A stretch of 39,853 nucleotides of DNA from an uncultured Clostridia bacterium (GTDB taxonomy: Bacteria > Bacillota > Clostridia > Oscillospirales > Ruminococcaceae). Under the pieces are notes generated by a model, which was not told the DNA's origin, searched no databases, and was given only the letters and a program-made list of their open reading frames with translations. Below, in pieces: positions 25,481 to 34,309 of the stretch (positions within the stretch are counted from its first letter, which is position 1; each line of letters opens with the position of its first letter). The position numbers were made by a program, and so were the translations under genes. The stretch lies in NCBI GenBank assembly GCA_947304245.1, contig CAMZAK010000005.1:1-39853 (forward strand), given 5' to 3'.

Positions 25481-27391
25481 TTAATTTTCTTCAATATACA
25501 TACAATCATCTCTAAATACTATTTTCTTTTTTTCAACATTATTTATTTTATTTCGAAATAAACCACCATTATTTCTTATTTTATTTTGAAATAAACTACT
25601 ATTATTTCTTATTTTATTTTGAAGTAAACTACTATTATTTTTTCCTTTAAATTCTTGAATAATATTTTTACTATTCAATATTTTTCTTTTAAAAGTTTCT
25701 CCTTCAATAATTTGAACTTTTTCCGGAATAAATTCAAGAACTTCAGATTTGTCTTTATTATTTTTCCACTCAAGAGTTTTTTCTTTATTATTTTTATATA
25801 CTTCATTATCATATTTATAATTTTTATTTTTAATTAGAAAACGGCCAGAATCATCAATTTTATCCTCTATGGTTGGCTCACATTTATATTTATTAAAGTA
25901 ATAAGGATTCATATTTTTTTTCATAAAATCATTTAAATCTTTTTCTGCATATAAATTATTATATAAAATTAAATTTTTCATTACACCGCTTTTTAATTCA
26001 TTAGATGAACTCAATTTTTCCGGGTTTTTAAAAACTTCAATTAAATAATGCAAAATACCATTCTCAGACTCTAATTTTTTAACTAATTTTTCTTTAAACA
26101 GTTCATATGTTGTTTCTAAATTTCTATCTTTTCTTTTATTTTCCATTAAATATTTATGTAAATTTTTGTATTTAGTTTTCAATTCCATATTAACTTCAAA
26201 AAGGTTTTCTATTTCTCCCCAAATGGATTGTTTATTAACCTCATGTTTTTTAATATCATCAAAATTAATTTTCCCTAATACAGAATTTAGTTCGTTTACT
26301 TTATTTTTATTTGATCTTTTTAATATTTCATAAATATTGACTTTATTAACATTTCCATTTAAATTTATATTCTTTTTGGTATTTTTAAAATTAAATTGAT
26401 CATTTTTCTTTTTGTTTAAATCATTTTTTAATATTTCCCTAGCAATAAGTTCTTCATTCTCTTTAATCATACTTAATTTATTTATTCCATTTGAAGTATT
26501 TTTTTCATTTTTATCTAATTTATTTATCATTTTTATCATTTGCATAAGTTCTCGCATAAGTTTTCCATTATCCATTTTTGAATTAATATTTTTGAAGTTA
26601 GAATTATAATTATAGTTATATTTATAATTATTAATTTTTTTTCTATTATAAGGTTGTTCTATTGATGAAATAACATTTTTAGATTCAATAAAATTTTTAG
26701 GTTCAACAACCCTTGGATTTATTTTATTGAACACTTTATAAAGGTTTCTAATGGGAGTATCTTTATTAAGAAAAGAGTTTGTTGCCTTTAATTTACTTCT
26801 TTCTAAATTATTTTTTTCATTCAAATTATAATTATAATTATAATTATTTTTATAATTATTAATTTTTTTTCTATTATAAGGTTTTTCTATTGATGAAATA
26901 ACATTTTTAAATTTACTAATAGTTTTAAAAATTTTTCCTTTTTCATTTGGCTTAATAGCTTCTTTCTTTTCAAAATTATTAGATTCAATAAAATTTTTAT
27001 TTTTAACAACCCTTGGATTTATTTTATTTAACTTTAACACTTTAAAAAGGTTTCTAATGGAAGTATCTTTATTAAAAAAAGAGTTTATTGCCTTTAATTC
27101 ACTTCTTTCTAAATTATTTTTTTCATTTATATTTAAATTATTTATACTATACAAAAGTTTTTTATCATTTATATTCATTTTAGAATCAATATTTTTGTAG
27201 TTAATACCTTTTAATGACCAATTATAAAATAAACTTTTTATGGGTTGTCCAAGTTGTTTGATAGATTCATTTTTTAAAGAATTTACCGTCATTTTTGGTT
27301 TTAAAGCATTATTATTACTTAAAGCACTAAATGCTAACATTAAAAAAGTAATTTTAAAAATATTTGAAAATTTATTTTTAATATTCTCCAT
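25481..27391 (-). CDS. Secreted helical-module protein with Sec signal peptide (636 aa)
   Basis: No family recognised. Residues 1-28 are a clear Sec signal peptide: basic start (MENIKNKFSNIFK), hydrophobic core (ITFLMLAFSAL), likely cleavage after ALS or NNNA. The region to about 280 has repeated units of about 80 residues (NNLERS.LKA.NSF.NKD..IRNL, then INPRVV..KNFIES, then SSIE.PYNRKKINNYK). The shared helical module lies at about 330-510 (KINFDDIKKHEVN, FKEKLVKKLESENGIL, LYAEKDLNDFM). The C-terminus has three LLQNKIRNNS-type units and ends DDCMYIEEN. No membrane anchor or sorting motif was seen, so it is probably released or held by binding. GAAGAGAATGG precedes the ATG. Confidence 0.88.
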   Translation of the reverse strand: MENIKNKFSNIFKITFLMLAFSALSNNNALKPKMTVNSLKNESIKQLGQPIKSLFYNWSLKGINYKNIDSKMNINDKKLLYSINNLNINEKNNLERSELKAINSFFNKDTSIRNLFKVLKLNKINPRVVKNKNFIESNNFEKKEAIKPNEKGKIFKTISKFKNVISSIEKPYNRKKINNYKNNYNYNYNLNEKNNLERSKLKATNSFLNKDTPIRNLYKVFNKINPRVVEPKNFIESKNVISSIEQPYNRKKINNYKYNYNYNSNFKNINSKMDNGKLMRELMQMIKMINKLDKNEKNTSNGINKLSMIKENEELIAREILKNDLNKKKNDQFNFKNTKKNINLNGNVNKVNIYEILKRSNKNKVNELNSVLGKINFDDIKKHEVNKQSIWGEIENLFEVNMELKTKYKNLHKYLMENKRKDRNLETTYELFKEKLVKKLESENGILHYLIEVFKNPEKLSSSNELKSGVMKNLILYNNLYAEKDLNDFMKKNMNPYYFNKYKCEPTIEDKIDDSGRFLIKNKNYKYDNEVYKNNKEKTLEWKNNKDKSEVLEFIPEKVQIIEGETFKRKILNSKNIIQEFKGKNNSSLLQNKIRNNSSLFQNKIRNNGGLFRNKINNVEKKKIVFRDDCMYIEEN

Positions 27392-27602
27392 TTTTCCATT
27401 CTCTTCTTTCTTTAAATTTATTTTAACCGTATTTTTTTGTCTTTTAATTATTATAATAATACTAATTATTATAATTTTGTAAAATTAACTCTACAATATA
27501 CGACTACATATAATATTTTATAGCATTATGCTTTATTTGTAAATAATTAATTTTTTCATTGTTTTATTGGTTTCTCTTGGTAATAAATGTAATAAATAAA
27601 TA

Positions 27603-27637
27603 AATAAGGCAATTTAAAAAAACTGCCTTATTTTTAG
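27603..27637 (-). terminator. Terminator of the 381-aa gene
   Basis: AATAAGGCAATTTAAAAAAACTGCCTTATT hairpin followed by a T-rich run; a paralogous copy of the one at 25379-25415. Confidence 0.7.
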
Positions 27638-27692
27638 TGCTTTGCCGAAACAAATTCTAATTTTTATCTTTTTATTCATCACATTAATTCTA

Positions 27693-28838
27693 TTAATTTT
27701 CTTGAATATACATACAACCATTTCTATTTTCTATTTTATTTTTTTCAACATTATTTATTTTATTTTGAAGTAAACTACTATTATTTCTTATTTTATTTTG
27801 AAGTAAACTACTATTATTTTTTTCTTTAAATTCTTGAATAATATTTTTACTATTCAATGTTTCTGTTTTTCCTTTAATAATTTGAACTTTTTCCGGAATA
27901 AATTCACCTTCTTTATTTTTTTTCAACTTATTTTTATTAACATAATCATATATTAAATCTTTACAAACAAAACCATTATTATCTATATACCGGTTGCCTG
28001 TTTTCTTTTTAACTTGATTAAGGTAATAAGGTATCATATTTTTTAGTTTTAGCATACCATTTTTATTAGGCATATATTTCATTTTTATAACTGAATTATT
28101 TTCTAATTTATTATGCGAATTATTTTGCTTGTTTTTACTTTGCTTGTTTTTACTTTGCTTGTTTTTACTTTCCTTGTTTTTACTTGGGTTAAAAGTATTA
28201 AAAGTCAAATTTGATTCTTCATTTTTATTTTGTACAAGATTAAAATTAGGTGTTTCATTAAGCTCTTCTTCATTATTTTTAATATTTTCATTGTTTGAAT
28301 TATTAACTGTAAAATTTTCGTTTTTTATTACATCACTATTTTTTTTGTTTTCTAACATTTTTATTATATTTACTTTTTTTAACATTTCTTTTACTTTTTC
28401 TTCTTTTAACAGATCTCTTAGTGTATTAGGTTTTTCATTCTTAAAAAAAGAGTTTATTGTCTTTGATTTACTTTTTTCATTAGCTAAAGGATTTTTTGAT
28501 TTTTCTTCCCCTTCAATATTCTCTTTTTTAATTTCTGTTAAATCTGATTTTTTTAAATTATTTATATTTGAATTATCTATCTGTTGCGTAATTTCATCAT
28601 TCTGCATTTTTAAATCAATATTTTTGAAGTTAAGATTAGAATTAAAGTATTTTAATAAACTATCATAATATAGAAAATTTTTTTTGAATTTTTTACATTG
28701 TTCGATAAATTTTTTATTTTTTAAAGGATATTCCATCATTTTTGGTTTTAAAGCATTATTATTGCTTAAAGTGCTAAATGCTACCATTAAAAAAGCAATT
28801 TTAAAAATATTTGAAAATTTATTTTTAATATTCTTCAT
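27693..28838 (-). CDS. Secreted Asn/Lys-rich protein, paralogue of the 636-aa protein (381 aa)
   Basis: The ATG at 28838 is chosen because the leader and first residues (MKNIKNKFSNIFKIAFLMVAFS) then match the paralogue at 25481-27391; an ATG 45 bases upstream lies in the leader. Sec signal peptide at about 1-28. The middle is low in complexity, with a 5-residue unit SKNKQ repeated three times (about residues 228-242). The shared helical module is absent. The C-terminus (SSLLQNKIRNNSSLLQNKINN, then NGCMYIQEN) and the 3' flank match the 636-aa gene. So the pair has the same ends and different middles. Function unknown. Confidence 0.86.
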   Translation of the reverse strand: MKNIKNKFSNIFKIAFLMVAFSTLSNNNALKPKMMEYPLKNKKFIEQCKKFKKNFLYYDSLLKYFNSNLNFKNIDLKMQNDEITQQIDNSNINNLKKSDLTEIKKENIEGEEKSKNPLANEKSKSKTINSFFKNEKPNTLRDLLKEEKVKEMLKKVNIIKMLENKKNSDVIKNENFTVNNSNNENIKNNEEELNETPNFNLVQNKNEESNLTFNTFNPSKNKESKNKQSKNKQSKNKQNNSHNKLENNSVIKMKYMPNKNGMLKLKNMIPYYLNQVKKKTGNRYIDNNGFVCKDLIYDYVNKNKLKKNKEGEFIPEKVQIIKGKTETLNSKNIIQEFKEKNNSSLLQNKIRNNSSLLQNKINNVEKNKIENRNGCMYIQEN

Positions 28839-29040
28839 TTTTCCATTCTCTTCTTTCTTTAAATTTATTTTAACCGTAATCATTGTCTCAAAATTATTAT
28901 AATAATTTTAATTATAAAAATTTTGTAAAACTATTTATACAATATACGACTATGTATATTATTTTACAACATTTTAATCTACATGTAAAGTGGTAATTTT
29001 TTCATAGTTTATTAGCTCATTTTTTATAATAAATTTAAAA

Positions 29041-29074
29041 AAACTAGGACAATTTTTAAACTGTCCTAGTTTAC
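29041..29074 (-). terminator. Terminator of the 239-aa gene
   Basis: Perfect 11-bp stem AAACTAGGACA / TGTCCTAGTTT, following the gene at 29110-29829. Its sequence is unlike the other terminator classes in the island. Confidence 0.85.
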
Positions 29075-29109
29075 TAATTAATAATAAAAAACTTTAAATT
29101 TAACTGTTT

Positions 29110-29829
29110 CTAAAAAAAATCTGAGTATTTTTCACCATTTCTGCCTTCATCCAACATTTGTGCACAAAGATTTTCATCAATAATGTTAAAAATTTTATTA
29201 TAAAAATCTATTCCAAATTCTTCCTTAAAAAAATTTATTTTTGCCACAACATTTTTTTCTCTTACAAGAGTTTCATAATTATTATAAGTTTCATTTCTTA
29301 TTCTTTCTTTAACAAAATCATCCAAATAATCTAAATATTTATCCGTCATAACTGCACAGCATTTAAATTTAAACCATAATGTGAAATAAAAATTCTCATC
29401 CATCTCTTCATTAAGTGATTTTTTAAATTTTTCATTTAAACTTTCAGTGTAACCAATCACTTTAATTAAAGTGTAATACAATTCTTTTAATTTTTTAAAA
29501 TCTTCTTCTTTAGTTTTTTCAGGAATTAAAACCCTACATCCTACAACATATTTAGATAGGTAGTTATAACAATATTCCATTATTTTCACCTTGTATTCTA
29601 TTACTTCCAACATCTTCTGTTTAGATTTTTCAAATGGTATTAAATAATTTTCCAATATTTCTGAAATTAATTTTTCTATTTTTAATTTCTCTTCAGTTTT
29701 GTTTTTTTCAAGGTTATTTTGTTTATTTCTCTCTTCTAGTTCTTTCGTAACTTCAACATTAGAAACAATTTCCTTTCTTTGGTTTAGTTGATTTTGCAAA
29801 TTTTTTTGTAAATTATTATAACTTTCCAT
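29110..29829 (-). CDS. Helical protein of the minus-strand island (239 aa)
   Basis: No family recognised. Leader MESYNNLQKNLQNQLNQRKEIVSNVE is close to those of the genes at 22601, 23625 and 36459. The rest is helical with several Cys (KFKCCAVM, EYCYNYL) and has the general order of the shared module (DFKKLKELYYTLIK, then FTLWFKFKCCAVMTDKYLDYLDDF), but the signature is weak. The usual IYN..DL end is missing. No signal peptide. AAAGGAAAACGTT before the ATG; own promoter (29894-29922) and terminator. Confidence 0.85.
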   Translation of the reverse strand: MESYNNLQKNLQNQLNQRKEIVSNVEVTKELEERNKQNNLEKNKTEEKLKIEKLISEILENYLIPFEKSKQKMLEVIEYKVKIMEYCYNYLSKYVVGCRVLIPEKTKEEDFKKLKELYYTLIKVIGYTESLNEKFKKSLNEEMDENFYFTLWFKFKCCAVMTDKYLDYLDDFVKERIRNETYNNYETLVREKNVVAKINFFKEEFGIDFYNKIFNIIDENLCAQMLDEGRNGEKYSDFF

Positions 29830-29893
29830 AACGTTTTCCTTTCATGAAAATTTTTTTTGCCACTTTTAGTAAATCATCATGATTACTGGAAAT

Positions 29894-29922
29894 ATTTTAC
29901 AGTTTTTAACTCAATTTGTAAA
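29894..29922 (-). promoter_or_regulatory. Promoter, TTTACA class
   Basis: On the minus strand TTTACA, 17 bp, TAAAAT, 64 bases before the ATG at 29829. The GTCGAATATTG spacer element of the other TTTACA promoters is absent. Confidence 0.65.
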
Positions 29923-29945
29923 GTTATGTTATGTTCAATTTTAAT

Positions 29946-29988
29946 AAAAAAATAAAAATACAATGTCTAAACTGTATTTTTATTTTTT
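29946..29988 (-). terminator. Terminator of the 861-aa gene
   Basis: AAATAAAAATACA / TGTATTTTTATTT stem with a short loop and flanking A and T tracts, 30 bases past the stop of the gene at 30017-32602. Confidence 0.75.
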
Positions 29989-30016
29989 TTAAATATTAAT
30001 GATATTAAAGTTATAT

Positions 30017-32602
30017 TCAACGGTTTTCTAAAATATATAACTTTTTCTCAAACATTTTTTTAATTTCGTTATAAGTTTCAAAAATCTTATTTTTAATTTC
30101 TCCTCGTTTTTCTTCAACAGATTCTAAAATGCTGTTTATTTCGTCATCAGTCATTCCATCTTCAAAGGTTTTATTTTCTTCTTCTATTTCTTTGGCTAAA
30201 ATATTAATATTATTATTTAAATTACTCAAATATTTAACATACACATCTAAAGCTTCATTAATATATTTAAATTTTTCTAATAATTTTAAAACAGCATTTT
30301 CATATTTTTTTTCAGACATAGTTTTTGATTTACTTTTTATTTTTTTCAAAAATTCTTTGAGTTTTTCTCTGAACCTTAAAATTTTCCCCCATTCATTCAC
30401 CATCTCATTTTTCACTTCTTTAATGTTTAAATTTTCATCATTTAATTCCAAATTTAAATCGGTTATGAATTTATTGATATTTTTATTCAAACTTCCCATT
30501 TTTCTAATGTTTTCTTTAAATTTATCTATTAAATCTTCTTCACTATTTTTTAATGTTGTTGCTTTTTCTTCTGGTTTTTCTGTTTTTAAACTATTCACCT
30601 TTTCATTAAACATATCTCTAATTTTTTCATAAGTTTTAAAAATTTCATTTTTAATTTCTTTTTCTTTTTTTTCAATAAATATTATTGCTAAATAAGTTTC
30701 TTCCGTAGATTCTTCGGAATCCGGATTTTCTAAGTAATTAGTTTTATAATCTATTTCTTTTTTCAATTCATCTAGTTTATATTTTAAATCATTTAAATAA
30801 ATATAATATAGGTTATAGATTTCATTTTTTTCTTTTTCCACATTGTTGCCTGAAATATTTTTTTTATTGTTATTAATTAAATGTAAAAAATTATTTCTTG
30901 CCTTCCCCATTTCTGTTTTTACTTTGTTAACATTTAAAGGGGACTCTTTAGTTTCATTCAATTCTATGTTTAATTCCTGTATTAAATTGTTAATATACAC
31001 ATTCAAAGAACTAATTTTATTGAATTTTTCATTAATACCACTATTTTTTAAATTATTTTCCTCTTTAAACTTTTCTTCTTTTTCTCTTTTTTTTGCATTT
31101 AATCTTTCATTGTTTATTTCTATTATTCCTTTACATTCTCTTAAAAAGAAATCTTTATTTATTTTGCCATCATAATCTTCTTCCACATCTAAATTTACAA
31201 ATCTTTCTTCTTTTTCATAAATTTCATTAAACTGATTCATAATCTCTTCGCAATCTTTTTTATATTGTTTGCAGATGTTTATGAGTGTCTCTTTTACTAC
31301 ATGCTCATAAAACCAATCTAATAATTCTTTTGCTTTTTCTTCTTTTAACGATTCTTTATCTTTACTATTTTCAATTCCTTTTTTGTAGTCTGCATAAGAA
31401 AGCTTAATTATATTTATTCCTTTAAATAAATATTTCAATTCTTTTTTAACAGCAACTTTTAATCTGTTTTTAATTTTTTGTTTAAAAACCAAGATTTTAC
31501 TATATTTTTCTAAAAATTCTTTTTCATTAATTTTTCCAGAATTAAACTTTTTAATTAAAGAACTAATGAGTACGTCTGCAAACATATTAAAGTTTTTATA
31601 AGGTCTTACAGATTCCTTCATTATTCTAGCAATTCGCTCTATCTCATATTTTTTATAAAATTTTTTAAAACACTCTTTGTTTTTTAAAAAATAAATAAAA
31701 TCATCTTTGCCTAATTTGTTTAAATAATCTTCAATTTCTTTTAATATTTTTTCAAATTCTTTTTTTAAACTAGCTTCTTGCCTTTCTAAAGCTTGGAACT
31801 TTATTAAACTTTCTTCGTTTTTTAAATTAACAAATCTTGTGTTTCCATTATAGTTTAAAGTTAAATCTTTTTTTAACTCATCATTTTCCTTTAATTCTTC
31901 TTTAATCTTTCCTCTTTCTTTAATCTTTCCTCTATAGATATTCCTAATTTTTTTAAAAATTTCATATATCTCATATTTAACAGAGTTAATTTTATTATAT
32001 ATATTACGATCTTCTGCATCTTTCATGTAGTCATTAAATCTATATTCATCTGCATATTCCCTTAAACTGCTTACTTCAATATTTTCAAATGTTTTTTTAA
32101 TGTATTCAAGTAAAGATTCTAATAACCTGTTTTCTTCATTCAACATTTCATTAAATTCTTTTCTTGTGCTAATGTTTGAAAGAAAAATTTCAAAATCGTT
32201 ATGTTTTTTATTTGGAGCATTACCATATTTTTCATTCATTTTATTTAAAGCACCCAAATAAATTATTTTACATCTTTCAATGTCTTTTATTAAAAATTCA
32301 AGAGTGCTGTAATTGTAAATGTCTCCTGCAACTCCAATTTGTTCGTCTTTTGAAATATTTAAAAGCTTTATGTAATAATCTATTTTTTTAAGGATGTTTT
32401 TGTTTTTTTCTATAAGTTCCTCATTTTCTCTTTCTTCTGCTAAATTTTTTTCTTGCTTTGGTTTTATATTTTTTCCTAAAAATTCAAAAATTAAACCACC
32501 CTTATTTTTGATGCCTTCTGAGACTTTCTTATTTTTATTTTGAACTTTTTCTTGTAAGGGTTTTAAATATTTATTGTAATCATTATAATTATTAAAACTC
32601 AT
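30017..32602 (-). CDS. Large helical repeat protein (861 aa)
   Basis: No family recognised. It is built from repeated helical segments. A unit ending in 'EI.N.IF.TY..I..MF..K' occurs near residues 665-690 and 835-857, each preceded by 'LN..I...I..LN.ELN' about 140 residues earlier, so the C-terminal 370 residues are an internal duplication; a related segment (KYEIYEIFKKIRNIYRGKIKE) is near 210. Residues 75-160 resemble the island's shared module (YSTLEFLIKDIERCKIIYLG, FEIFLSNISTRKEFNEML, LLESLLEYI). A small duplication (RGKIKE twice) lies near 225-236. No signal peptide or membrane segment. GGGAGAG before the ATG; own promoter and terminator. Function unknown. Confidence 0.88.
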   Translation of the reverse strand: MSFNNYNDYNKYLKPLQEKVQNKNKKVSEGIKNKGGLIFEFLGKNIKPKQEKNLAEERENEELIEKNKNILKKIDYYIKLLNISKDEQIGVAGDIYNYSTLEFLIKDIERCKIIYLGALNKMNEKYGNAPNKKHNDFEIFLSNISTRKEFNEMLNEENRLLESLLEYIKKTFENIEVSSLREYADEYRFNDYMKDAEDRNIYNKINSVKYEIYEIFKKIRNIYRGKIKERGKIKEELKENDELKKDLTLNYNGNTRFVNLKNEESLIKFQALERQEASLKKEFEKILKEIEDYLNKLGKDDFIYFLKNKECFKKFYKKYEIERIARIMKESVRPYKNFNMFADVLISSLIKKFNSGKINEKEFLEKYSKILVFKQKIKNRLKVAVKKELKYLFKGINIIKLSYADYKKGIENSKDKESLKEEKAKELLDWFYEHVVKETLINICKQYKKDCEEIMNQFNEIYEKEERFVNLDVEEDYDGKINKDFFLRECKGIIEINNERLNAKKREKEEKFKEENNLKNSGINEKFNKISSLNVYINNLIQELNIELNETKESPLNVNKVKTEMGKARNNFLHLINNNKKNISGNNVEKEKNEIYNLYYIYLNDLKYKLDELKKEIDYKTNYLENPDSEESTEETYLAIIFIEKKEKEIKNEIFKTYEKIRDMFNEKVNSLKTEKPEEKATTLKNSEEDLIDKFKENIRKMGSLNKNINKFITDLNLELNDENLNIKEVKNEMVNEWGKILRFREKLKEFLKKIKSKSKTMSEKKYENAVLKLLEKFKYINEALDVYVKYLSNLNNNINILAKEIEEENKTFEDGMTDDEINSILESVEEKRGEIKNKIFETYNEIKKMFEKKLYILENR

Positions 32603-32637
32603 ATTTTATCTCTCCCTACATCTTTATAATCTTTATA

Positions 32638-32667
32638 ATTATAACCTATAATTAAAATATTTGTCTA
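32638..32667 (-). promoter_or_regulatory. Sigma-A-type promoter, TAGACA class
   Basis: On the minus strand TAGACA, 18 bp, TATAAT, 36 bases before the ATG at 32602. Confidence 0.8.
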
Positions 32668-32701
32668 TTTTTATAACAAAATATGTCTTAACAAATTTTA
32701 C

Positions 32702-32743
32702 AAAAAAATCCCATTAAAAGTTATTTTTCAATGGGATTTTTAA
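32702..32743 (-). terminator. Terminator left behind by a decayed cassette
   Basis: Stem AAAATCCCATT / AATGGGATTTT, perfect, followed by a T-rich run. The gene it would end is the pseudogene at 32788-33469. Confidence 0.8.
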
Positions 32744-32787
32744 TTTTAATTTTTAAAAACAAAAAAACTTTAATAAAACCCAATGTT

Positions 32788-33469
32788 TTAATCTAAAAAT
32801 TGATCCTCAACATATATATCCACATCTTTATATATTTTTTTTCCAATATTTTTTAAGTCATTCTCAATGTAATCTTTTCCTTCGTTAGATCTATCTGCAT
32901 CCAAAAATCTACAATCAATCCCAGCTTTGTAAAAATTAATTTCCAGATAAGTATGCTGCATAAAACATTCTTCTATTTCTCTAGTTTTAGTTTCAATTAA
33001 ACCTATATTTTCATTGCTTTTTTTAAAATAGAATAAAGTTCGCCTATTTTATAGTTTAGTAGTTCATGTAAATATATATAAAAAATTTTATAATCCTCAA
33101 AAAATTTTGCAATTATTTTTTTATTTTCAAATTTTGTTTGTAAATTTTTAAACATTTTTTAAAGTAAAAAGTTTTAACGAAATTTTTTAGTGCTACCATG
33201 GCACTCTTTCTTGTGTTTGTTTCTCCCATTGAATTATTCTCAACATAACCTAATTTTTCTTTAAAATTCAACATATTCTCTTTACGTTTTTGTATTTCTT
33301 TTAAAAATTCATTAATTCCATGATATTCACACAAAGACTTTGTTGTTTTAAATAAATAGTAAAAATCATAAGCAATTCTTGATTCTTTATTAAAATAAAA
33401 ATCAACTACCCCAAAACTATCTTTAAATGGCTAAATACCATCACATGTTTTTTTATATTGTTTAAATAT
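32788..33469 (-). pseudogene. Frameshifted, nonsense-mutated island gene
   Basis: Minus-strand coding sense can be followed across three frames. From the 5' side: YKKTCDGI, a TAG at 33431-33433 (possibly from TGG), PFKDSFGVVDFYFNKESRIAY and CEYHGINEFLKEIQKRKEN in one frame; a shift near 33130; KFENKKIIAKFFEDYKIFY and YLHELLNYKIGELYSILKK; a shift in an A7 run near 33018; then SNENIGLIETKTREIEECF to ...YVEDQFLD and TAA at 32788. The 5' end is lost. It is less repetitive and richer in Cys than its neighbours and matches none of them clearly. Its terminator survives at 32702-32743. Product unknown. Confidence 0.7.
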
Positions 33470-33501
33470 TTAAACTCTTAATATTAAATAAGCTATATTT
33501 T

Positions 33502-34086
33502 TTAATATATAAAATAAAAACCATCTGGGTTTTCATTATTAGAAGTGGAATAAGAGGAATCGTCGCTATTTAAAGTGGAATAAGAGTAATCGTCGCTATT
33601 TAAATATGATTCTTCTTGATTATCATAAACATCATCAATTTGTGAGCTATCTAAAGTTTCATTAAGTTCAATTGTGTCTACATTACTATTCAGACCATTT
33701 AAAAAATTACTAAAAAGCTTTATGTTATCTTCTAAACCTTGAAGTTGCTTATTAAAATCATACAATTCTTCACCTAAACTTTTCATGCTCTCATTGAAAG
33801 AAATCATATGTTCATCGAAAGATTTTAATTTACTATCAAAATTTCTCATATCTTCAGATAAATTTCTTAAACGATTCTCCAAATTGTATATATTACAATC
33901 TAAAAGTTCCGCTTCTGTAAGTTCTTTATTCATAAAATCTGATATTTCATAACCGAATATTCCATCACCACTAAATATTCCATAATCGAGGTTATTGTTA
34001 TTATTAGCATTTAAAGTTAGTTCTAAATTTTGTATTGGTTGACTTAGCTGTTTCATAAAATTTTGCTCTTCACTCAAATTTCCCAT
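33502..34086 (-). CDS. Coiled-coil protein with acidic Ser/Tyr tail (194 aa)
   Basis: No family recognised. N-terminal Asn-rich stretch, then a clean coiled coil (about 68-135; LENRLRNLSEDMRNFDSKL, SMKSLGEELYDFNKQLQGL) and an acidic Ser/Tyr tail in which LNSDDYSYST is followed by LNSDDSSYST, a 30-bp in-frame duplication at about 33546-33605. The protein is acidic overall, unlike most of its neighbours, and ends in GFYFIY. No signal peptide. AAAGGAGC before the ATG, and a TTTACA-class promoter. Confidence 0.85.
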   Translation of the reverse strand: MGNLSEEQNFMKQLSQPIQNLELTLNANNNNNLDYGIFSGDGIFGYEISDFMNKELTEAELLDCNIYNLENRLRNLSEDMRNFDSKLKSFDEHMISFNESMKSLGEELYDFNKQLQGLEDNIKLFSNFLNGLNSNVDTIELNETLDSSQIDDVYDNQEESYLNSDDYSYSTLNSDDSSYSTSNNENPDGFYFIY

Positions 34087-34136
34087 AATTTTGCTCCTTT
34101 AAATTTTTTTGTTTTTTTTAATATTTAGTATATATA

Positions 34137-34165
34137 ATATTACAATATTTGACTTTTTTTGTAAA
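34137..34165 (-). promoter_or_regulatory. Promoter, TTTACA class with GTCRAATATTG spacer
   Basis: On the minus strand TTTACA, 17 bp holding GTCAAATATTG, then TAATAT; 50 bases before the ATG at 34086. Confidence 0.7.
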
Positions 34166-34183
34166 GGGAATTTTTAAAAATAA

Positions 34184-34217
34184 TAAAAGGCAGTTTAAAT
34201 TAAACTGCCTTCATTTT
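34184..34217 (-). terminator. Hairpin terminator, GGCAGTTTA class
   Basis: Perfect 10-bp stem AGGCAGTTTA / TAAACTGCCT, following the gene at 34310-34816. Copies or near-copies occur at 34942, 36010, 37788 and 39092. Confidence 0.85.
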
Positions 34218-34309
34218 CATATATTGCCTTATTTCTTAATTTAATAAAAATATTTTTGAACTTTAAATTATAATACTTTTTGATTATTTCTTTTTTATTT
34301 TCTCTTTAC

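Noticed and set aside
28839-28883. Start of the secreted 381-aa gene at 28883
   Set aside because: It lies in the leader shared with the 636-aa gene, where no ATG exists; the signal peptide aligns from 28838.
33546-34086. Type VII secretion LXG or WXG100 protein
   Set aside because: Neither the WXG turn nor an LXG domain is visible, and no secretion ATPase gene lies in the window.
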